Positions 40,991 through 52,576 of a stretch of DNA of 64,000 nucleotides are shown here, piece by piece (the first letter of the stretch is position 1; every line of letters starts with the position of its first letter). Source of the DNA: Lysobacter panacisoli (GTDB lineage: Bacteria > Pseudomonadota > Gammaproteobacteria > Xanthomonadales > Xanthomonadaceae); assembly GCF_009765165.1 (NCBI RefSeq), contig NZ_VLNU01000001.1, forward strand, positions 2,035,001 to 2,099,000. The letters are read 5' to 3'. A program made the position numbers and the translations under genes. The notes below the pieces were generated by a model. It had not been told where the DNA came from. It worked only from the letters and a program-made list of their open reading frames with translations, and searched no databases.

Positions 40991-41593
40991 ATGCAGGCAT
41001 GGAGCACCGACGCTGCATCGAAGCCGCGGCATCGCCGCGGCTTCGTCGTTTTCAAGTGGACCATCTACGCGCTGCTCGCCATCGACGTGGCGCTGTACGC
41101 GCGCTATGGGCGATTGACCGAACTGATCGACACCGCCGCGTGGCTGGTGCTGTTGCTGCTGTTCGAATGGGAAACCGGTGGCTGGAAGCTGCCGCCGCGC
41201 TGGCGGCCGGTGCTGCACGGCGTGCGCCTGCTCGCCGCGGTCGCGGTGGTCATCGCGGTCGTGGGCTACGCACTCGAACGCGTGTGGCTGGATTTCGCCA
41301 ACGAGACCGTGTGGCTGGGTGTGATCGCCCTGCTCGAACTGGAAGTGCGCCTGCCGCCCGATGCCGCGCGCCTGCATCGCCTGCGCCGCCTCGCCGCCGG
41401 CGCGCTCTATCTCGCGCTGGTGGGGTTCCTGTTGACCTGGGCGGCGATGGGCTTCGGCGACGAGAACCCGCAGGCAGCGTGGCTCGATACGTGGGACGCG
41501 TTGTTGTGGCTGGTCGCGTTCGTGGTGATCGAACTCAACGTGTTCGGGCTGGATGCACGCGCGGATGCGCGACGTATCCGCGCGCCTGCCTAG
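40991..41593 (+). CDS. Conserved membrane protein of unknown function
   Basis: This 200-aa protein has about five hydrophobic helices (residues 21-38, 47-60, 78-95, 106-120, 134-153, 166-184) separated by basic loops such as LRRLA. No domain I recognise. It lies 21 nt after gltA, so it may be cotranscribed with it. Its end is 21 nt from the stop of the opposite-strand gene. Signature features: a Trp/Glu-rich start of the second helix and a basic C-terminus (ADARRIRAPA). Confidence 0.7.
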   Translation: MQAWSTDAASKPRHRRGFVVFKWTIYALLAIDVALYARYGRLTELIDTAAWLVLLLLFEWETGGWKLPPRWRPVLHGVRLLAAVAVVIAVVGYALERVWLDFANETVWLGVIALLELEVRLPPDAARLHRLRRLAAGALYLALVGFLLTWAAMGFGDENPQAAWLDTWDALLWLVAFVVIELNVFGLDARADARRIRAPA

Positions 41594-41614
41594 CGATCGG
41601 TTCCGCCGAAGGCG

Positions 41615-42280
41615 TCAGCGACTCTCGCCGGCGCCTTCGTAGCCGGAGATTTCCTCTTCCGCCAGCAACTGCCGCACCTGCGCGACAGTGGCGCGCTTCA
41701 TCGGCTTCTCGTCGATGTTCGACAGCGGTGCCTGGCGCAGCAGATCGAGCGGCAGCACGGTCAGGTCGAACGCCAGCTCTTCGGCGCTGAAGACCAGTAC
41801 CGGGAATTCGCCCACGCGCTCGCGATCCAGTCGCAGGCGGCGGCTGCGCGATTCGCTGGGAATGCCGTGCTGATCGAGGAAGCGCGGAGCGGCATCGGGA
41901 TCGTCGGCGAACAGTTGCAGCATGACCGGGCTGCGCGTGTCGGCCGTGCCGTCGAGCACCGCGCCGACGAGCCGCGGCTGGAACGCGGTGAAGAATTCCA
42001 TCGCGCGCAAAGCGGCTTCGCGCCGTTCGCGCAGGGCCGGGATGTTCTCGCGCTGGAACAGGCGCTGGTACTCGCGCAGCGCATCCTCGATCTCGCGATT
42101 CCGCGGCAGCGAGGCGTCGTCGAAGATGCCCAGTCGTTCGGCTGCTTTCAGCTTGGCCTGGTGGTAATCGCGGATGCCGCCCTCGGCCATCAGCCGGGCG
42201 GCTTCAGTGGCGAGACGGTGGCGTCGTTCGCGGGTGCGCGTCTGCGCGTGCTGGTGAGCGTGCTGTCGGGCGTGGGGCAT
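41615..42280 (-). CDS. Conserved protein of unknown function
   Basis: This 221-aa protein starts MPHARQHAHQHAQTRTRERRH, a histidine-rich N-terminus, then has ATEAARLMAEGGIRDYHQAKLKAAERLGI and ALREYQRLF. A GAVLDGTADTRSPV segment follows in the middle. The family resembles pseudomonad proteins sometimes wrongly called UDP-N-acetylmuramate-alanine ligase; no ligase motifs are seen. It may be a small regulatory or nucleotidyltransferase-like protein, which is a guess. ATG at 42280 is preferred over upstream non-ATG codons. Confidence 0.65.
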   Translation of the reverse strand: MPHARQHAHQHAQTRTRERRHRLATEAARLMAEGGIRDYHQAKLKAAERLGIFDDASLPRNREIEDALREYQRLFQRENIPALRERREAALRAMEFFTAFQPRLVGAVLDGTADTRSPVMLQLFADDPDAAPRFLDQHGIPSESRSRRLRLDRERVGEFPVLVFSAEELAFDLTVLPLDLLRQAPLSNIDEKPMKRATVAQVRQLLAEEEISGYEGAGESR

Positions 42281-42422
42281 GATGACCTCCGCGGCTGGCA
42301 CCACGACGGCGGGAGTTCGCCGCGGCCGGCATGCCGGCAAACGAACGCTAGCATGTTTTATCGGCGCGCAACGTTACCGCTCGCGCTGTGTCGAAGGCGT
42401 GGACAGTGTGCGTCCAGCATGA

Positions 42423-42461
42423 ACGCCGGCCGTACGTTCGTTCGATGTTCGCGGCCGGCGT
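42423..42461. repeat. Inverted repeat downstream of mrcA
   Basis: ACGCCGGCCG (42423-42432) and CGGCCGGCGT (42452-42461) are a perfect 10-bp inverted repeat with a 19-nt spacer, just past the mrcA terminator. It stands in the 250-nt gap between mrcA and the unknown gene. No function assigned. Confidence 0.5.
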
Positions 42462-42475
42462 GCGCGATCGGCGGA

Positions 42476-42510
42476 AACGAAAACGCCGGGCGTGACCCGG
42501 CGTTTTCGTT
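42476..42510 (-). terminator. Bidirectional terminator after mrcA
   Basis: A perfect 15-bp stem (AACGAAAACGCCGGG with CCCGGCGTTTTCGTT), loop CGTGA, lies 20 nt past the mrcA stop. Each arm has an A4/T4 stretch inside the stem, so it can act in either direction. Confidence 0.85.
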
Positions 42511-42529
42511 CGGTGCGGTGCGGCGAAGG

Positions 42530-45016
42530 TCAGAAGATGTCGAACTCTTCCTCGGTCGGCGCCGCTTCTTCCGGACCGTAGTCCACGTAGTTCTGCATGC
42601 GGTCGAGGTCTTCGGCCTTGACCCATTCCACGATGCCGCCGCCTTCGCCCGGGATCAGCGCACCGCTGGCGGAGACCGACACCTTGATCATGCCTTCCGG
42701 CGGCTCGTTGGTCGCCAGCGGCTGGTCCTTCAGCGCCACGCGCATGTAGTCGATCCAGATCGGCAGCGCGGCCTTGCCGCCGTACTCACGGTAGCCCAGC
42801 GACTTGTAGTTGTCGCGGCCGACCCACACGGTGGTCACGTACGGGCCGCCGAAGCCGGAGAACCATGCGTCGCGGTGGTCGTTGGTCGAGCCGGTTTTGC
42901 CGCCGATGTCGTCGCGCTCCAGTACCTTGGCCGGCGTGCCGGTGCCGCGCTTCACCACGTCGCGCAGCATCGAGTTGACCTGGTACGCGATGCGGCTGTC
43001 GATCGCGCGCGGCGCCAGCACCATGTTGCTGGTGTCGATGGCCGGCTTGGCCGGCTCATCCTTCGGCGTCTCGGACTGTGCCGGCTGGGACGCGTTCGGG
43101 CCGAGGTTGAAACCGTCCACCACGGTGGTGTTCTGCACCACGCGGCCGACGCCGCCGGGATTGGCGCACTGCGGGCAGGCCACGGCCGGCTTTTCCTTGA
43201 ACACCACCGCGCCTTCGCGGTCCTTCACTTCGTCGATGAACCACGGCGTGATGCGGAAGCCGCCGTTGGCGAACGCCGCGAAACCGCGCGCGACCGAGAT
43301 CGGCGTCAGCGACGCGGTGCCCAGCGACATCGACAGGTTCGGCGGCAGCTCCGCTTCGTCGAAGCCGAAATGGCTGATGTACTTGCGCGCGTAGTCGACG
43401 CCGATCGCGTCGAGCAGGCGCACCGAAACCAGATTGCGCGACTGCACCATCGCTTCGCGCAGGCGCATCGGGCCGGCGAAGTTGCCGGTGTCGTTCTGCG
43501 GACGCCAGATATGGCCACGGCGATCCTTGAACACCACCGGCGCGTCGAGCACGACCGAGGCCGGGTTGAAGCCGCGCTCGAACGAGGCCGAGTACACGAA
43601 GGGCTTGAAGCTCGAACCCGGCTGGCGGCGCGCCTGCGTGGCGCGGTTGAACTTGGCGCCGGCGAAGCTGTAGCCGCCGGACAGCGCACGCAGCGCACCG
43701 TTGGACGGTTCCAGCGAGACCAGAGCGGCCTGCGCCTGCGGTACCTGGTCAAGGCGCCACACGGCGGGCGGCGCGGCCTCGCCGGGCTTGGGCGGATTGG
43801 CCGGCTCGATGCGGCTCACCCGCACCAGGTCGCCTCGCTTGACCAGGCTGGCCGGCGCGCGGCCGTTCCAGCCGCGATCGGCGCCGAGGCGGACTTCGGT
43901 GCCGTCGGCGAGCACCAGCTGCACCTCGGTCCCGACAACGTTCGTCACCACGGCCGGCTGCAGCGAGGCCTGCGGCGCGACGTTGCGCAGGCGGGCGCGG
44001 ATGCTCGCCGCGTCTTCGTCTGCGGCGAGGTCGAAATGCTGTTCCACGCCGTGCCAGCCGTGGCGGCGGTCGTACACCGACAGGCCATCGCGCACGGCCT
44101 TGTCGGCCGCGGTCTGCAGCACCGGATCGATGGTGGTGGTGACGTGGTAACCCTTGGTCAGCGCTTCGGCGCCGAACTTGGCGACCATCTCCTGGCGCAC
44201 CATCTCGGCCACGTACGGCGCGTACACCTCGACCGGACGCTCGTGCGGCGTCGCGTGCATCGGCACGGCCTTGGCCTGCGCGGCCTCGGCGGCGCTGATG
44301 AATCGCTGCTCCACCATGCGATCGAGGATGTAATCGCGACGCACCTTCGCGCGCTCGGGATTGCTCAGCGGATTGCCGCTGGACGGGAACTTCGGAATGC
44401 CGGCGAGCGAAGCCATCTCGTCGAGCGAAAGCTCGTTGAGCTTCTTGCCGTAGTAGAACTCCGCGGCCGCGCCCACGCCGTAGGCGCGATTGCCGAAGAA
44501 GCTCTTGTTGAGGTACAGCTCGAAGATCTCGTCCTTGCTGAGTTCGCGCTCCATGCGCATCGCCAGCAGCATTTCGGCGAGCTTGCGCGTGTAGCTGTAT
44601 TCGTTGCTCAGGAAGAACTGGCGCGCGACCTGCTGCGTGATCGTCGAACCGCCCGGCACGCGCTTGTCGTCGGTGGTGGCCAGCAGCCACACCGCACGTG
44701 CGACGCCCTTGAAGTCGACGCCGTGGTGCTTGTAGAAGCGCGAGTCCTCGATGGCCAGGAACGCCTGCTTCTGGCGCTCGGGTACGTCCTGGATCGAGAT
44801 CGGATAGCGGCGCGTCTCGCCGAACAGCGCCATCAGGCGCCCGTCGCGCGCGTACACGTACATCGGCTCCTGCATCTCGACGGTGCGCAGGGTCTCCACG
44901 TCGGGGAGCTTGGGGGCGACCAGGTAGTACAGGGTGCCCAGCGCGACGGCGCCGAGCAGGGCCAGGCCGGCGAACGCGAACAGCGCCCAGCGCAGCAGGC
45001 GGCGGAGACGGGGCAT
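42530..45016 (-). CDS. mrcA: Penicillin-binding protein 1A
   Basis: The 828-aa class A PBP polymerises and crosslinks peptidoglycan. One membrane helix (about 9-33), then a GT51 transglycosylase domain ([12 protein letters not shown], with catalytic Glu, [25 protein letters not shown]) and a transpeptidase with QPGSSFKPF (SxxK), SRN and KTGS motifs. An OB-like insert (about 310-410) and a CPQC segment (about 620) occur, as in E. coli PBP1A. Divergent from pilM, 247 nt apart, an arrangement shared with pseudomonads and xanthomonads. Confidence 0.97.
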   Translation of the reverse strand: MPRLRRLLRWALFAFAGLALLGAVALGTLYYLVAPKLPDVETLRTVEMQEPMYVYARDGRLMALFGETRRYPISIQDVPERQKQAFLAIEDSRFYKHHGVDFKGVARAVWLLATTDDKRVPGGSTITQQVARQFFLSNEYSYTRKLAEMLLAMRMERELSKDEIFELYLNKSFFGNRAYGVGAAAEFYYGKKLNELSLDEMASLAGIPKFPSSGNPLSNPERAKVRRDYILDRMVEQRFISAAEAAQAKAVPMHATPHERPVEVYAPYVAEMVRQEMVAKFGAEALTKGYHVTTTIDPVLQTAADKAVRDGLSVYDRRHGWHGVEQHFDLAADEDAASIRARLRNVAPQASLQPAVVTNVVGTEVQLVLADGTEVRLGADRGWNGRAPASLVKRGDLVRVSRIEPANPPKPGEAAPPAVWRLDQVPQAQAALVSLEPSNGALRALSGGYSFAGAKFNRATQARRQPGSSFKPFVYSASFERGFNPASVVLDAPVVFKDRRGHIWRPQNDTGNFAGPMRLREAMVQSRNLVSVRLLDAIGVDYARKYISHFGFDEAELPPNLSMSLGTASLTPISVARGFAAFANGGFRITPWFIDEVKDREGAVVFKEKPAVACPQCANPGGVGRVVQNTTVVDGFNLGPNASQPAQSETPKDEPAKPAIDTSNMVLAPRAIDSRIAYQVNSMLRDVVKRGTGTPAKVLERDDIGGKTGSTNDHRDAWFSGFGGPYVTTVWVGRDNYKSLGYREYGGKAALPIWIDYMRVALKDQPLATNEPPEGMIKVSVSASGALIPGEGGGIVEWVKAEDLDRMQNYVDYGPEEAAPTEEEFDIF

Positions 45017-45248
45017 CAGGATCAGATTCCGATTGCGGGTGTAGTGGGCGTGGAGTATAGAGGAGGCGGGGAGTGGGACTTTGAGGTGTAGTCGCGGTCT
45101 TGGCCCGGGGCGGGTCAGGCCGGTTCAGGGGCGCCGTTGCGGGGTGGAAAGTGACGCAGTAAGGCAATTCCGCACGAAACGGTTGCCAGCCTGTGCAAAC
45201 TTGGTTATTTAAAGCGGGGTCACACGAAGCGCACGTAAGCGCCTGTGA

Positions 45249-46321
<1,073 letters not shown>

Positions 46322-46322
<1 letters not shown>

Positions 46323-47101
46323 TGGCACGCATCAACCTCCTCCCGTGGCGCGAAGAGCGCCGCAAGCAGCGGCAGAAGGAATTCGCCGTGATGTTCGCCA
46401 TCTCGGCGTTCGGCGCGGTGCTGCTGTCGTTCATCATCCTGAGCTACTACAACGGCCAGATCGACGGGCAGAACGAACGCAACGCGTACGTCCAGCAGCA
46501 GATCGACGAGGTCAAGAAGCGGAACGAAGAGATCGACCAGCTCGAGGCGAAGAAGTCCAAGCTGCTGGCGCGCAAGGAAGTCATCGAGGAACTCCAGGCC
46601 AACCGCTCGCAGATGGTGCACCTGTTCGACTCGCTGGTGCGCACCATCCCCGACGGTGCGGTGCTGACCTCGATCAAGCAGGACAACGAGACCCTGACGC
46701 TGGAAGGCCGGGCGCAGTCGAACGCGCGCGTGAGTACCTACATGCGCAACCTCGAGGGTTCGGGCTGGATGACCAATCCTGACCTGTCGATCATCGAGGC
46801 GAAGGGTGTCGACAAGGGCCTGCCGTACCAGTTCAAGCTGCAGGTGAAGCTGGCCAACCCGAACGCGCCGAAGGACGAGGACAAGGACGGCGTGCCGGAT
46901 GCGCCGGCCGCGCAGATCGCGCAGTCCGGTGATGCCGCCGCCACCGCGGGCGCCGCCGATGCCGCTGCCGCGCCTGCCCAGGGCACGGCTCCGGCCGGTG
47001 CTGCCACGCAGCCCGCCGCGGCTCCCGCCGCACCGGGCGCCACGCCTGCCAATGCGCCCTCGGCGCCGACCGCCACGCCGGCCAAGGGAGCGGCGTCATG
47101 A
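46322..47101 (+). CDS. pilN: Type IV pilus assembly protein PilN
   Basis: PilN (259 aa) has the cytoplasmic INLLPWREERRK motif that binds PilM, one membrane helix (about 22-42) and a periplasmic coiled coil (50-90) with a ferredoxin-like domain. From about residue 178 the C-terminus is unusual: it has DEDKDGVPD (Asp185-Asp193), a calcium-loop-like pattern, followed by about 65 residues of Ala/Pro/Thr. PilN usually ends near 190-200 residues. It pairs with PilO (ATGA overlap) to form the inner-membrane alignment complex. Confidence 0.94.
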
Positions 47102-47826
47102 GCAAGAAGAAATCGTTCAAGCTCAACGAGCTCGACTTCAACAACATCGGTTCCTGGCCGCAGCAGGCCAAGATCGGCTTCTGCGCCATCATCGCGGTGG
47201 TGATCGTCGGCCTGGCCTGGTACCTCCTGGTCAGCGACAAGCGCGAAGAGCTTCAGCGCCTGGAACGCCAGGAAGCCGAGCTGCGCGGCGACTTCGAGAA
47301 GGAACAGGGCAAGGCCGCCAACCTCGAACCGCTGAAGCAGCAGCTCGCGCAGATGGAGCAGCAGTTGCAGCAGATGCTGCGCCAGCTGCCCAGCAAGACC
47401 GAAATGCCTGACCTGATCGTCGACATCTCGCAGACCGCGCTGGCCACGGGCATCACCAACGAGCTGTTCCAGCCCGGTGGCGAGCAGCCCAAGGAGTTCT
47501 ACGCCGAGAAGCCGATCGCGCTGCGCATGGTCGGCAGCTACCACCAGTTCGGTGGCTTCGTCAGCGGCGTCGCCTCGCTGCCGCGCGTGGTCATCATGAC
47601 CATGCACGACATCTCGCTGAAGCCGCGCGGCAAGGGCCCCGAAGGCGTGATCACGCCCAACAGCCCGCTGGAACTGGCCGGTACGGTCAAGACCTACCGC
47701 TACCTCGACGAAGAGGAAGTGGCCAAGCAGGAAGAGGCTGCAGCCAAGGCCGAAGCCGGCAAGGGCAAGAAGGGCGGCAAGAAGAAGGCATCCGAGAAGA
47801 GCGACAGCAAGAAGGGGGATGCCTGA
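47098..47826 (+). CDS. pilO: Type IV pilus assembly protein PilO
   Basis: PilO (242 aa) has one membrane helix (about 24-44), a coiled coil (51-90) and a ferredoxin-like periplasmic domain (QTALATGITNELFQPGG, IALRMVGSYHQFGGFVSGVASLPRVV). The C-terminal 30 residues are lysine-rich (KGKKGGKKK), lengthening it over the usual family size. It shares ATGA with pilN and nearly touches pilP. It forms heterodimers with PilN. Confidence 0.94.
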   Translation: MSKKKSFKLNELDFNNIGSWPQQAKIGFCAIIAVVIVGLAWYLLVSDKREELQRLERQEAELRGDFEKEQGKAANLEPLKQQLAQMEQQLQQMLRQLPSKTEMPDLIVDISQTALATGITNELFQPGGEQPKEFYAEKPIALRMVGSYHQFGGFVSGVASLPRVVIMTMHDISLKPRGKGPEGVITPNSPLELAGTVKTYRYLDEEEVAKQEEAAAKAEAGKGKKGGKKKASEKSDSKKGDA

Positions 47827-47827
47827 G

Positions 47828-48379
47828 ATGCGCGCAATCCTGATTCGTGACGGCGCCCCGTTCCGTGCCCTGGCATTCGCCGCGCTCGCACTCGCCCTGG
47901 CGGGTTGCTCGCGCAGCGTCACCAGCACGCCGGGCGAAGCGCCGAACCTGGAGAAGTGGGTCGCTGAAGTGAAGGCGCGTCCTGCGCCGCCGCTGGACCC
48001 GCTGCCGGTGATGCAGCAGTTCGAGACGTTCGAGTACAACGCCTACGCGATGCGCGATCCGTTCAGTACGGCCTTCACCGATGAAGGCGGCGGCAACGGT
48101 CCGCGTCCGGATGCGGCACGCCGCAAGCAGACGCTGGAGCAGTTCCCGCTCGACAGCCTCGACATGGTCGGTACGCTCGGCCGCGGCGACAACGTCGTTG
48201 CACTGGTGATGGCACCTGACAAGGTGACCTACCGCGTGCAGCCGGGGAATTACATGGGGCAGAGCGATGGCCGCGTCACCTCGGTTTCCGAGGATCGCAT
48301 CGAGCTGGTGGAACTGGTGCCGGATGGCGCGGGTGGATGGCTGGAACGTCCGGCCACGGTCGCGTTGGAAGATCAATAG
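47828..48379 (+). CDS. pilP: Type IV pilus lipoprotein PilP
   Basis: PilP (183 aa) has a lipobox LAGC, and a C-terminal beta-sandwich (LDSLDMVGTLGRG, KVTYRVQPGNYMGQSDGRV) that contacts the secretin PilQ. ATG at 47828 is preferred to one at 47819 because AAGGGGG is well spaced for it. It bridges the PilN-PilO complex to PilQ. The gene lies 1 nt past pilO. Confidence 0.94.
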   Translation: MRAILIRDGAPFRALAFAALALALAGCSRSVTSTPGEAPNLEKWVAEVKARPAPPLDPLPVMQQFETFEYNAYAMRDPFSTAFTDEGGGNGPRPDAARRKQTLEQFPLDSLDMVGTLGRGDNVVALVMAPDKVTYRVQPGNYMGQSDGRVTSVSEDRIELVELVPDGAGGWLERPATVALEDQ

Positions 48380-48398
48380 GATTCTGGGGGATAGCACG

Positions 48399-50345
48399 AT
48401 GACCGTTTTTAATCCGGGACGCCTCAAGCCGGCATGTCCGAACGCCACTAGCGCGCGGCCGAACCGCCCCCTGCTGCTGCGCAGCGGGTCCGTCGGGTTG
48501 ATGGTCGGCGCGCTCGCCGCCATCAGCGCCGTCCACGCGGCAGCACCCGCTCCGGCGACCGCGCCGGTCGCGGTCGCACCGACGCCCAACGCGGATCCGG
48601 CCAAGCAGCTGCCGGGCGCCGTCGAGGTGTCCAACATCGACTTCAAGCGCGGCGCCGACGGCTCCGGTCGCCTGGTCGTGAAGTTCAGCGGCGACGGCGC
48701 CTCGCCGGACCTGCGCAACAACGGTTCCAGCGTGGTGGTCAACGTCGGCAATGCCACGCTGCCCGCCAGCCTGCGCAAGCCGCTGAACGTCGTCGACTTC
48801 GCGACTCCGGTCCAGCGCATCGACGCGCGCACCAGCGGCAGCGGCACGCAGTTGGTGCTCGACACCAGCGGCAACTTCGAGTCGCTCGCTTACCAGACCG
48901 GTCGCGAGTACATCGTCGAGATCGTGCCGCGCACCGGCGCTGCCCCGACGAGCCGCGCGGTCGGCCAGTCCACCACCGGCAAGCCGTCGGCGGCCGGTAC
49001 CCGCGGTTACAGCGGCCGTCCGGTGACGTTCAACTTCCAGGACGTCCCGGTGCGCACGGTGCTGCAGCTGATCGCTGAGGAGTCGAGCCTGAACGTCGTC
49101 GCCGCCGATACGGTGTCCGGCAACGTCACCCTGCGCCTGATGAACGTGCCGTGGGACCAGGCGCTGGACATCGTCCTGCAGGCCAAGGGCCTGGACAAGC
49201 GCCGCAGCGGCAACGTCGTGTGGGTCGCCCCGCAGGCCGAGATCGCCAAGTACGAGCAGGACAAGGAAGACGCGCGCATCGCGCTCGACAACCGCACCGA
49301 CCTGCAGACCGAGTACGTGCAGATCAACTACCACAACGCCGCGCAGATCTTCAAAGCGCTGACCGAGGCCAAGGGCATTGGCGGCGGTGGTGGTGGCGGC
49401 AACCAGAACCTCGACGGTGGCTTCCTGTCGCCGCGCGGTCGCCTGGTGGCCGATGAGCGCACCAACACCCTGATGATCAGCGACATCCCGAAGAAGGTGT
49501 CGCAGATGAAGGAACTAATCCACGTGATCGACCGTCCGGTCGACCAGGTGCTGATCGAGGGCCGCGTCGTGATCGCGCAGGACACGTTCGCCCGCGAGCT
49601 GGGCGCGCGCTTCGGCATCGCCGGCACGAAGGACGGCAAGTACTTCTTCAACAACACCATCGAGAACAACGATCTCACGCGCGATTCGTACGTCGAGAAC
49701 GCGATCTCCGGCACCCCTGGCTTCGAACTGGCCAAGGGCGCGATGAGCAACCTCGGCGTGGTCAACCCGGCCGGCTCGATGGCGCTGCAGATCCTCAACG
49801 CCGGCTACGCGCTCGACATCGAACTGTCGGCGATGCAGGAAGAGGGTCGCGGCGAAGTGATCTCGAACCCGCGCATCGTCACCAGCAACCAGCGCGAAGC
49901 GGTCATCCGCCAGGGCCAGGAAGTCGGCTACGTGACGATCTCGCCGTCGCAGGGCAGCACCACGATCCCGATCCCGAACGTGCAGTTCAAGGACGTGCTG
50001 CTGGAGCTGAAGGTCACCCCGACCATCACCCACGACGGCCGCGTGTTCCTGAACATGAACGTGAAGAAGGACGAGGTCGAAGGCTTCGTCGACACCTCGA
50101 TCGGCCAGGTGCCGACCATCGCCAAGCGCGAGGTCAACACCGCGGTGCTGGTGGAAGACGGCCAGACCGTCGTGGTCGGCGGCGTGTACGAGTTCCGCGA
50201 CCGCAGCGACATCTCCAAGGTCCCGTTCCTGGGCGACATCCCCTTCCTGGGCAACCTGTTCAAGAAGAAGGGTCGCAGCAAGGACAAGGCCGAGCTGCTG
50301 ATCATGGTCACCCCGAAGGTGATGAAGGTCGAGCAGAGGGGGTGA
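48399..50345 (+). CDS. pilQ: Type IV pilus secretin PilQ
   Basis: PilQ (648 aa) forms the outer-membrane channel through which the pilus passes. After a signal peptide (ending VHA about residue 47) there is one AMIN domain (VSNIDFKRGADGSGRL), then STN/N1 domains (VRTVLQLIAEESSLNVVAA), and the secretin domain (about 390-648) with VPFLGDIPFLGNLFKK. A CTGGGGG site precedes the ATG. The last gene of pilMNOPQ. A dispersed repeat and a terminator follow. Confidence 0.97.
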   Translation: MTVFNPGRLKPACPNATSARPNRPLLLRSGSVGLMVGALAAISAVHAAAPAPATAPVAVAPTPNADPAKQLPGAVEVSNIDFKRGADGSGRLVVKFSGDGASPDLRNNGSSVVVNVGNATLPASLRKPLNVVDFATPVQRIDARTSGSGTQLVLDTSGNFESLAYQTGREYIVEIVPRTGAAPTSRAVGQSTTGKPSAAGTRGYSGRPVTFNFQDVPVRTVLQLIAEESSLNVVAADTVSGNVTLRLMNVPWDQALDIVLQAKGLDKRRSGNVVWVAPQAEIAKYEQDKEDARIALDNRTDLQTEYVQINYHNAAQIFKALTEAKGIGGGGGGGNQNLDGGFLSPRGRLVADERTNTLMISDIPKKVSQMKELIHVIDRPVDQVLIEGRVVIAQDTFARELGARFGIAGTKDGKYFFNNTIENNDLTRDSYVENAISGTPGFELAKGAMSNLGVVNPAGSMALQILNAGYALDIELSAMQEEGRGEVISNPRIVTSNQREAVIRQGQEVGYVTISPSQGSTTIPIPNVQFKDVLLELKVTPTITHDGRVFLNMNVKKDEVEGFVDTSIGQVPTIAKREVNTAVLVEDGQTVVVGGVYEFRDRSDISKVPFLGDIPFLGNLFKKKGRSKDKAELLIMVTPKVMKVEQRG

Positions 50346-50453
50346 GGCAGGCCGCTACGCGGCACTGCCGCGTGGCCTGCCGAACGACCGGCCAGGATGG
50401 CCGGGCAGGGCGATCCGAGCCCGCAGCGCAACGCCACGGATGGCCGCGAAAGA
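50344..50453 (+). repeat. Structured dispersed repeat, copy B
   Basis: The copy runs in the same sense as pilQ and begins at its stop codon (GAGGCAGGCCGC). Two hairpins are conserved: GGCAGGCC with GGCCTGCC, and CCGGCC with GGCCGG around AGGAT. It is homologous to copy A at 39421-39529 over about 110 bp. A strong terminator follows after 35 nt, so it may be the 3' untranslated end of the pil transcript. Confidence 0.75.
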
Positions 50454-50488
50454 TACGCAGGATCCGGTGCCCGCACGGCACCGCAAAG

Positions 50489-50515
50489 AAAGGGCCCCCA
50501 CCGGGGCCCTTTTTC
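50489..50515 (+). terminator. Intrinsic terminator after pilQ
   Basis: AAAGGGCCCC pairs with GGGGCCCTTT around CACC and is followed by TTT. It ends the pilMNOPQ transcript before the moxR operon. Confidence 0.85.
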
Positions 50516-50600
50516 ATTCAACCCTGAATGGTCGGCTCCGGTGGTGAACCGGAGCGTCTGTCTTCGGTCAAACTGGCTCCGAGCCCCCGCCGAGAACGTC

Positions 50601-51593
<993 letters not shown>

Positions 51594-51637
51594 GCGCAGC
51601 GTCGAGCCGTTCCCCACTCGGATGACGTGTCGCTGAC

Positions 51638-52576
51638 ATGCCCAATCCACCGCCCGTTCCCGCGATGACACACGACCGCAGCGGCGAAGGCATCGTGCCG
51701 ACGCTGCAGGAGCTGCTCGCGCTGCGCGCCGCGGTCGCCGGCCGTGGCCAGGCACGTCGTGGGCGCCACGGCGTCAGCGGCCATGCGCTCTCGCCGCTGC
51801 GCGGTCGCGGCATGGAGTACGCCGAATCGCGCGAGTACGTCGCCGGAGACGACGCGCGCCACATCGACTGGCGCCTCACCGCGCGCACCGGACGCGCGCA
51901 CACCAAGTTGTTCCAGGCCGAGCGCGAGCGGCTGAGCCTGATCGTCGCCGACACCGCGCCGTCGATGTACTTCGGCACGCGCGTGCGCTTCAAGTCGGTG
52001 CAGGCCGCGCGCGCCGGTGCGGTCGCGGCGTGGGCCGGCGTACGCGACGGCGACCGCATCGCCGCATTGCGCGGCAGCCGCAGCGAAGCGCCGATCGCAC
52101 CCGCATCGGGCCCACGCGGTGCGCTGCGCGTGCTCGATGCGCTGGTTCGCTGGTACACGCAGCCGCCGAGCGACGACGCCGGGCTCGCCGTCGCGCTGGA
52201 CCACGCGCAGCGTCTGCTGCGTCCGGGCTCGCGGCTTGTCGTGCTGGCCGATCCGTCGAGCATCGCTGCGCTGCCCGCGCAGCGCTGGCCCGCGCTGGCG
52301 CACCATCACGAAGTGATCGTGCTGCTGCTGACCGATCCGCTGGAAAGCGCGCCGCCGAAGTCGTCGCTGCCGTTCCAGGCACAGGACCATCGCGTCGACG
52401 TAGACCTCTCGGTCGCCGCGCAGCGGCAGGCATGGCGCAACGAATTCACGCGTCCGCTCGAACAGGCGCTCGCGCAGTTGCCGGCACGCGGCGTGCGCGT
52501 GCAGGCGCTGTCGACGGCGATGGCGAGCGAATCCTGGCAGCCGCTGCTGGGACGCAATCCACCGCTGGTGGCGTGA
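51638..52576 (+). CDS. DUF58 domain protein
   Basis: This 312-aa protein has the DUF58 signature PLRGRGMEYAESREYVAGDDARHIDWRLTARTG near residues 50-85, embedded in a VWA-like fold. DUF58 proteins accompany MoxR ATPases in stress-tolerance operons. It begins 44 nt after moxR and its stop shares a base with the DUF4381 start. No membrane segment is evident. Function is inferred from the operon only. Confidence 0.9.
   Translation: MPNPPPVPAMTHDRSGEGIVPTLQELLALRAAVAGRGQARRGRHGVSGHALSPLRGRGMEYAESREYVAGDDARHIDWRLTARTGRAHTKLFQAERERLSLIVADTAPSMYFGTRVRFKSVQAARAGAVAAWAGVRDGDRIAALRGSRSEAPIAPASGPRGALRVLDALVRWYTQPPSDDAGLAVALDHAQRLLRPGSRLVVLADPSSIAALPAQRWPALAHHHEVIVLLLTDPLESAPPKSSLPFQAQDHRVDVDLSVAAQRQAWRNEFTRPLEQALAQLPARGVRVQALSTAMASESWQPLLGRNPPLVA

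Noticed and set aside
43000..43200. Cysteine-pair insertion (CPQC) in PBP1A as a novel redox element
   Set aside because: E. coli PBP1A has a similar CPEC segment, so this is a normal family feature.
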